DNA of 64,000 bases. Source: Lelliottia nimipressuralis. GTDB taxonomy: Bacteria; Pseudomonadota; Gammaproteobacteria; Enterobacterales; Enterobacteriaceae. Every line of letters starts with the position of its first letter. The stretch's first letter is position 1. Location of the stretch: positions 744,001-808,000 of the forward strand of contig NZ_SOMG01000030.1 in NCBI RefSeq assembly GCF_004402045.1, written 5' to 3'. Positions 62,098-64,000 of the stretch are shown one piece after another. Under the pieces are notes generated by a model. The model did not search any database. It was not told the origin of the DNA and saw only the letters and a program-made list of their open reading frames with translations. Position numbers and translations under genes: made by a program.

Positions 62098-63342
62098 TTA
62101 TTCTGCGGACTGGGCGGGTACCAGTACCGGTTTATTACCGGATGCCAGATACGTCGCCACCACAACGCCAACCCCGAGTAATGCCAGAATAAACCCGGTC
62201 ATCCCCTGCCAGCCCATTGAATGGAAAACAAAACCGTTAATAAAACCAATAACCGAACCGCCCATGTAGTAGAAGAATAAATAGAGCGCGACGGCCTGAC
62301 CTCTGGCATGGGTTGCATTTTTACTGACCCAGCTTAAGCCGATAGAGTGGCAGCCGAAGAAACAGCCGGTAAAAATCACAGCGCCAACAATAAAGGTGAC
62401 GACGTTCGATGTCAGCGTCAGCAGCATGCCGAACGCCATAATCAGGAACAACACACGCAAGACTTTCATTGCGCCATATTTCGCCGATAAGCGGCCTGCC
62501 TGCGGAGCCGTAAAGAAACTCAGGGCGAAGCTAAAAGAGAGCAGACCTGCATTTGCCGGTGAAATATGGAATGGTTCACCTTTCAGGAAGAAGGCCAGAT
62601 AGTTATACAGTGAGGTAAATGCGCCGAAGATAATAAAGCTGATGACAAACGCCAGCGCCAGATTTTTATTTTTGAAATGCGATGCCGCCCCTTTCACCAT
62701 ACGCATAGCGTTAAGGCTCTGCGTGGGTGTGAAGTTTTTAGATTCAGGCAGCAGGAACTTCACCAGAACGGCCACCACAATCAAACTGACCGCAAACCCG
62801 TAAAAGATGACATTGATTGAAACGTGATCGATCAGCTGGCTGGCAACAATACGGCCGGACATGCCGCCCATCGAGTTACCGAAGACAAAATAGCCCGTCA
62901 CGATGCCTGCCGCCACCGGCGCAACCTCTTCGCTGATGTAGGCGGTGGCTGCCGCAGCGATACCGCTCAGCGCCAGACCAATTACCGCACGCAGCGCCAC
63001 CAGCATCGCCCAGGATTCCACCAGCGGGCAGAGCAGCGTCAGAATACCGCCCAACAGGAGGGAGACGATAATTAAGCGCTTCCTGCCATAGTGATCGGAT
63101 AACGTCCCGGTAAACAGCAATCCAATTGCCAGCAAGGCTGTTTCTGCCGATAAGATAATACTCACCTGGCTGACCGGGACATTATACTCCACAGCAAGCG
63201 TCGGAAGCAGTGGCTGAATAAAAAACAGAGAAGCAAGTTCAGCAAGCCCGGATAATGCCAGCGCCAGAATCACGCGAATATACGCGCTGGCTTTTACAGG
63301 ATCGGGGGCTTTCAGGGTATTGTTAGCATGCGTTAACGCCAT
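62098..63342 (-). CDS. MFS transporter of the citrate-lyase cluster
   Basis: Major facilitator of 414 residues with 12 predicted helices. The loop 2-3 motif is GTLSDHYGRKRLI and motif C-like region FGNSMGGMSGRIV. It is nearest by feel to YnfM-type carriers, not to the known citrate permeases CitH/CitA. It sits between the isomerase-like and FAH-family genes, so it may import the pathway substrate or export acetate or another end product (inference). Start behind TGAGG. Confidence 0.8.
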   Translation of the reverse strand: MALTHANNTLKAPDPVKASAYIRVILALALSGLAELASLFFIQPLLPTLAVEYNVPVSQVSIILSAETALLAIGLLFTGTLSDHYGRKRLIIVSLLLGGILTLLCPLVESWAMLVALRAVIGLALSGIAAAATAYISEEVAPVAAGIVTGYFVFGNSMGGMSGRIVASQLIDHVSINVIFYGFAVSLIVVAVLVKFLLPESKNFTPTQSLNAMRMVKGAASHFKNKNLALAFVISFIIFGAFTSLYNYLAFFLKGEPFHISPANAGLLSFSFALSFFTAPQAGRLSAKYGAMKVLRVLFLIMAFGMLLTLTSNVVTFIVGAVIFTGCFFGCHSIGLSWVSKNATHARGQAVALYLFFYYMGGSVIGFINGFVFHSMGWQGMTGFILALLGVGVVVATYLASGNKPVLVPAQSAE

Positions 63343-63417
63343 AATAACCTCAGTATTATAGTTAAGGTACAGAATGTAATTGTTTAAGGCAGAACTATTT
63401 CTTAGTTTGGGTTTTAC

Positions 63418-64000
63418 CTAATCTACTTCAGAGAGCATTTTTTCAGGTACACAAACGGCACCTTCAAATAACTTACGGGAAGTCCGAATTACCGCGGCTC
63501 GGGTATTTGCGATATTGTTACCGTCCCTCAGTAATGAAACAGATATTTTCCCACTTGGGTGTTCTATATCAATAATATTGGTAAAGCGCTCCTTTGGACG
63601 ATCGGCGACGATTTTAGCGGCGACGGAACCGTCAATGAGCGTCGCGGTCGAAATACCAATCGAGCCGGTAATGGCCAGTGATTTATGGCACGTGTGTGGC
63701 ATGAAATACCGCACCTGAAGCGTTCCGCCGTTACGCGCCCGGCTCAGCAGAACCGGTTTAGGGATGACTTTGTTTGACACGTCCCCTAAGCCCATCGCCT
63801 CGCCCGCCTGACGACGCAGGTTCTCCAGCCTTGCTTTAAATGCCGTATCGGCGTCCAGTTCCGCGGGTGACTCCCCCCCTGTTTTTCCCAGGGCCGATGC
63901 CTCAATCAAAACCATCGGCATCGCCATATCAATGCAGGTGACTTCAATACCGTCGAACACATTTGTGACGCTGTCAGTCGGGAGTAATTTCCCTGTTTTA
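63418..64000 (-). CDS. PrpF/GalD-family isomerase, 3' part only
   Basis: C-terminal 193 residues of a PrpF-fold protein; the gene runs off the right edge, where the frame is open with GKLLPTDSVTN upstream of the first possible GTG. PrpF-fold enzymes isomerise double bonds in tricarboxylates and related acids: PrpF acts on methylaconitate and aconitate, GalD on 4-oxalomesaconate. Family blocks seen are VTCIDMAMPMVLIEA, the acidic-to-basic helix ADTAFKARLENLRRQAGEAMGLGDV, and RYFMPHTCHKSLAITGSIG. The spacing to the MFS gene is 75 bases. It suits an aconitate isomerase in this cluster (inference); the N-terminal catalytic cysteine cannot be checked here. Confidence 0.78.
   Translation of the reverse strand, partial: KTGKLLPTDSVTNVFDGIEVTCIDMAMPMVLIEASALGKTGGESPAELDADTAFKARLENLRRQAGEAMGLGDVSNKVIPKPVLLSRARNGGTLQVRYFMPHTCHKSLAITGSIGISTATLIDGSVAAKIVADRPKERFTNIIDIEHPSGKISVSLLRDGNNIANTRAAVIRTSRKLFEGAVCVPEKMLSEVD

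Overview
The window is a chromosomal segment of an Enterobacteriaceae member, most likely Enterobacter (E. cloacae complex) or a close relative such as Lelliottia or Leclercia. The basis is synteny with the E. coli ddp-osmC-bdm-sra-maeA-adhP-fdnGHI-yddG-narUZYWV stretch, a Salmonella-like placement of an OmpD/NmpC-type porin and smvA near yddG, an ERIC element and REP palindromes. The conserved backbone is interrupted by several accessory blocks. No rRNA, tRNA, insertion sequence, prophage or CRISPR array was seen.

Layout. 1-2.1 kb: end of a ddp-type dipeptide ABC transporter. 2.2-2.9 kb: an AT-rich gene for an AA10-like (LPMO/chitin-binding) secreted protein. 3.2-6.6 kb: osmC, a secreted TIM-barrel glycosidase-like protein, and a LysR regulator divergent from a metallo-beta-lactamase-fold protein with a degenerate metal site. 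6.8-9.1 kb: bdm, sra, maeA, with a candidate 38-residue membrane peptide antisense to the maeA start. 9.3-11.2 kb: an ABC-F ATPase behind a leader peptide with alternative hairpins. 11.5-12.5 kb: adhP behind an ERIC element. 12.7-19.8 kb: a peptide/nickel-type ABC importer with a luciferase-like monooxygenase and a fused carboxymuconolactone-decarboxylase/AhpD protein. 19.8-22.6 kb: araJ, a PPK2 polyphosphate kinase and a CcdB-type toxin-antitoxin pair. 22.6-27.2 kb: fdnGHI, with an in-frame selenocysteine UGA in fdnG. 27.5-30.6 kb: yddG, a porin and a GFA-family protein. 30.6-38.1 kb: a LysR gene divergent from a seven-gene operon joining a branched-chain-amino-acid-type ABC importer to an L-ATC-hydrolase-like and an N-carbamoyl-amino-acid-hydrolase-like enzyme. 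38.2-42.3 kb: a Kup paralogue and smvA/smvR. 42.5-50.6 kb: narU and narZYWV. 50.7-64 kb: a minus-strand cluster of citrate lyase genes (citCDEFXG) with an AcnB-like aconitase, a FAH-family enzyme, a PrpF/GalD-type isomerase, an alpha/beta hydrolase and two transporters.

How it fits together. Formate dehydrogenase-N and nitrate reductase Z with NarU make a formate-to-nitrate respiratory set. SmvA/SmvR and the ABC-F gene suggest responses to cationic biocides and ribosome-directed stress. The most interesting blocks are catabolic. The 52.8-64 kb cluster contains candidates for every step of a route from an isomeric tricarboxylate (trans-aconitate is the leading candidate) through cis-aconitate and citrate to acetate, oxaloacetate and pyruvate. 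The 31-38 kb operon looks like uptake of a thiazoline or carbamoyl-amino acid and its conversion to an amino acid, possibly cysteine. Substrates for both are inferred from family membership and gene order only.
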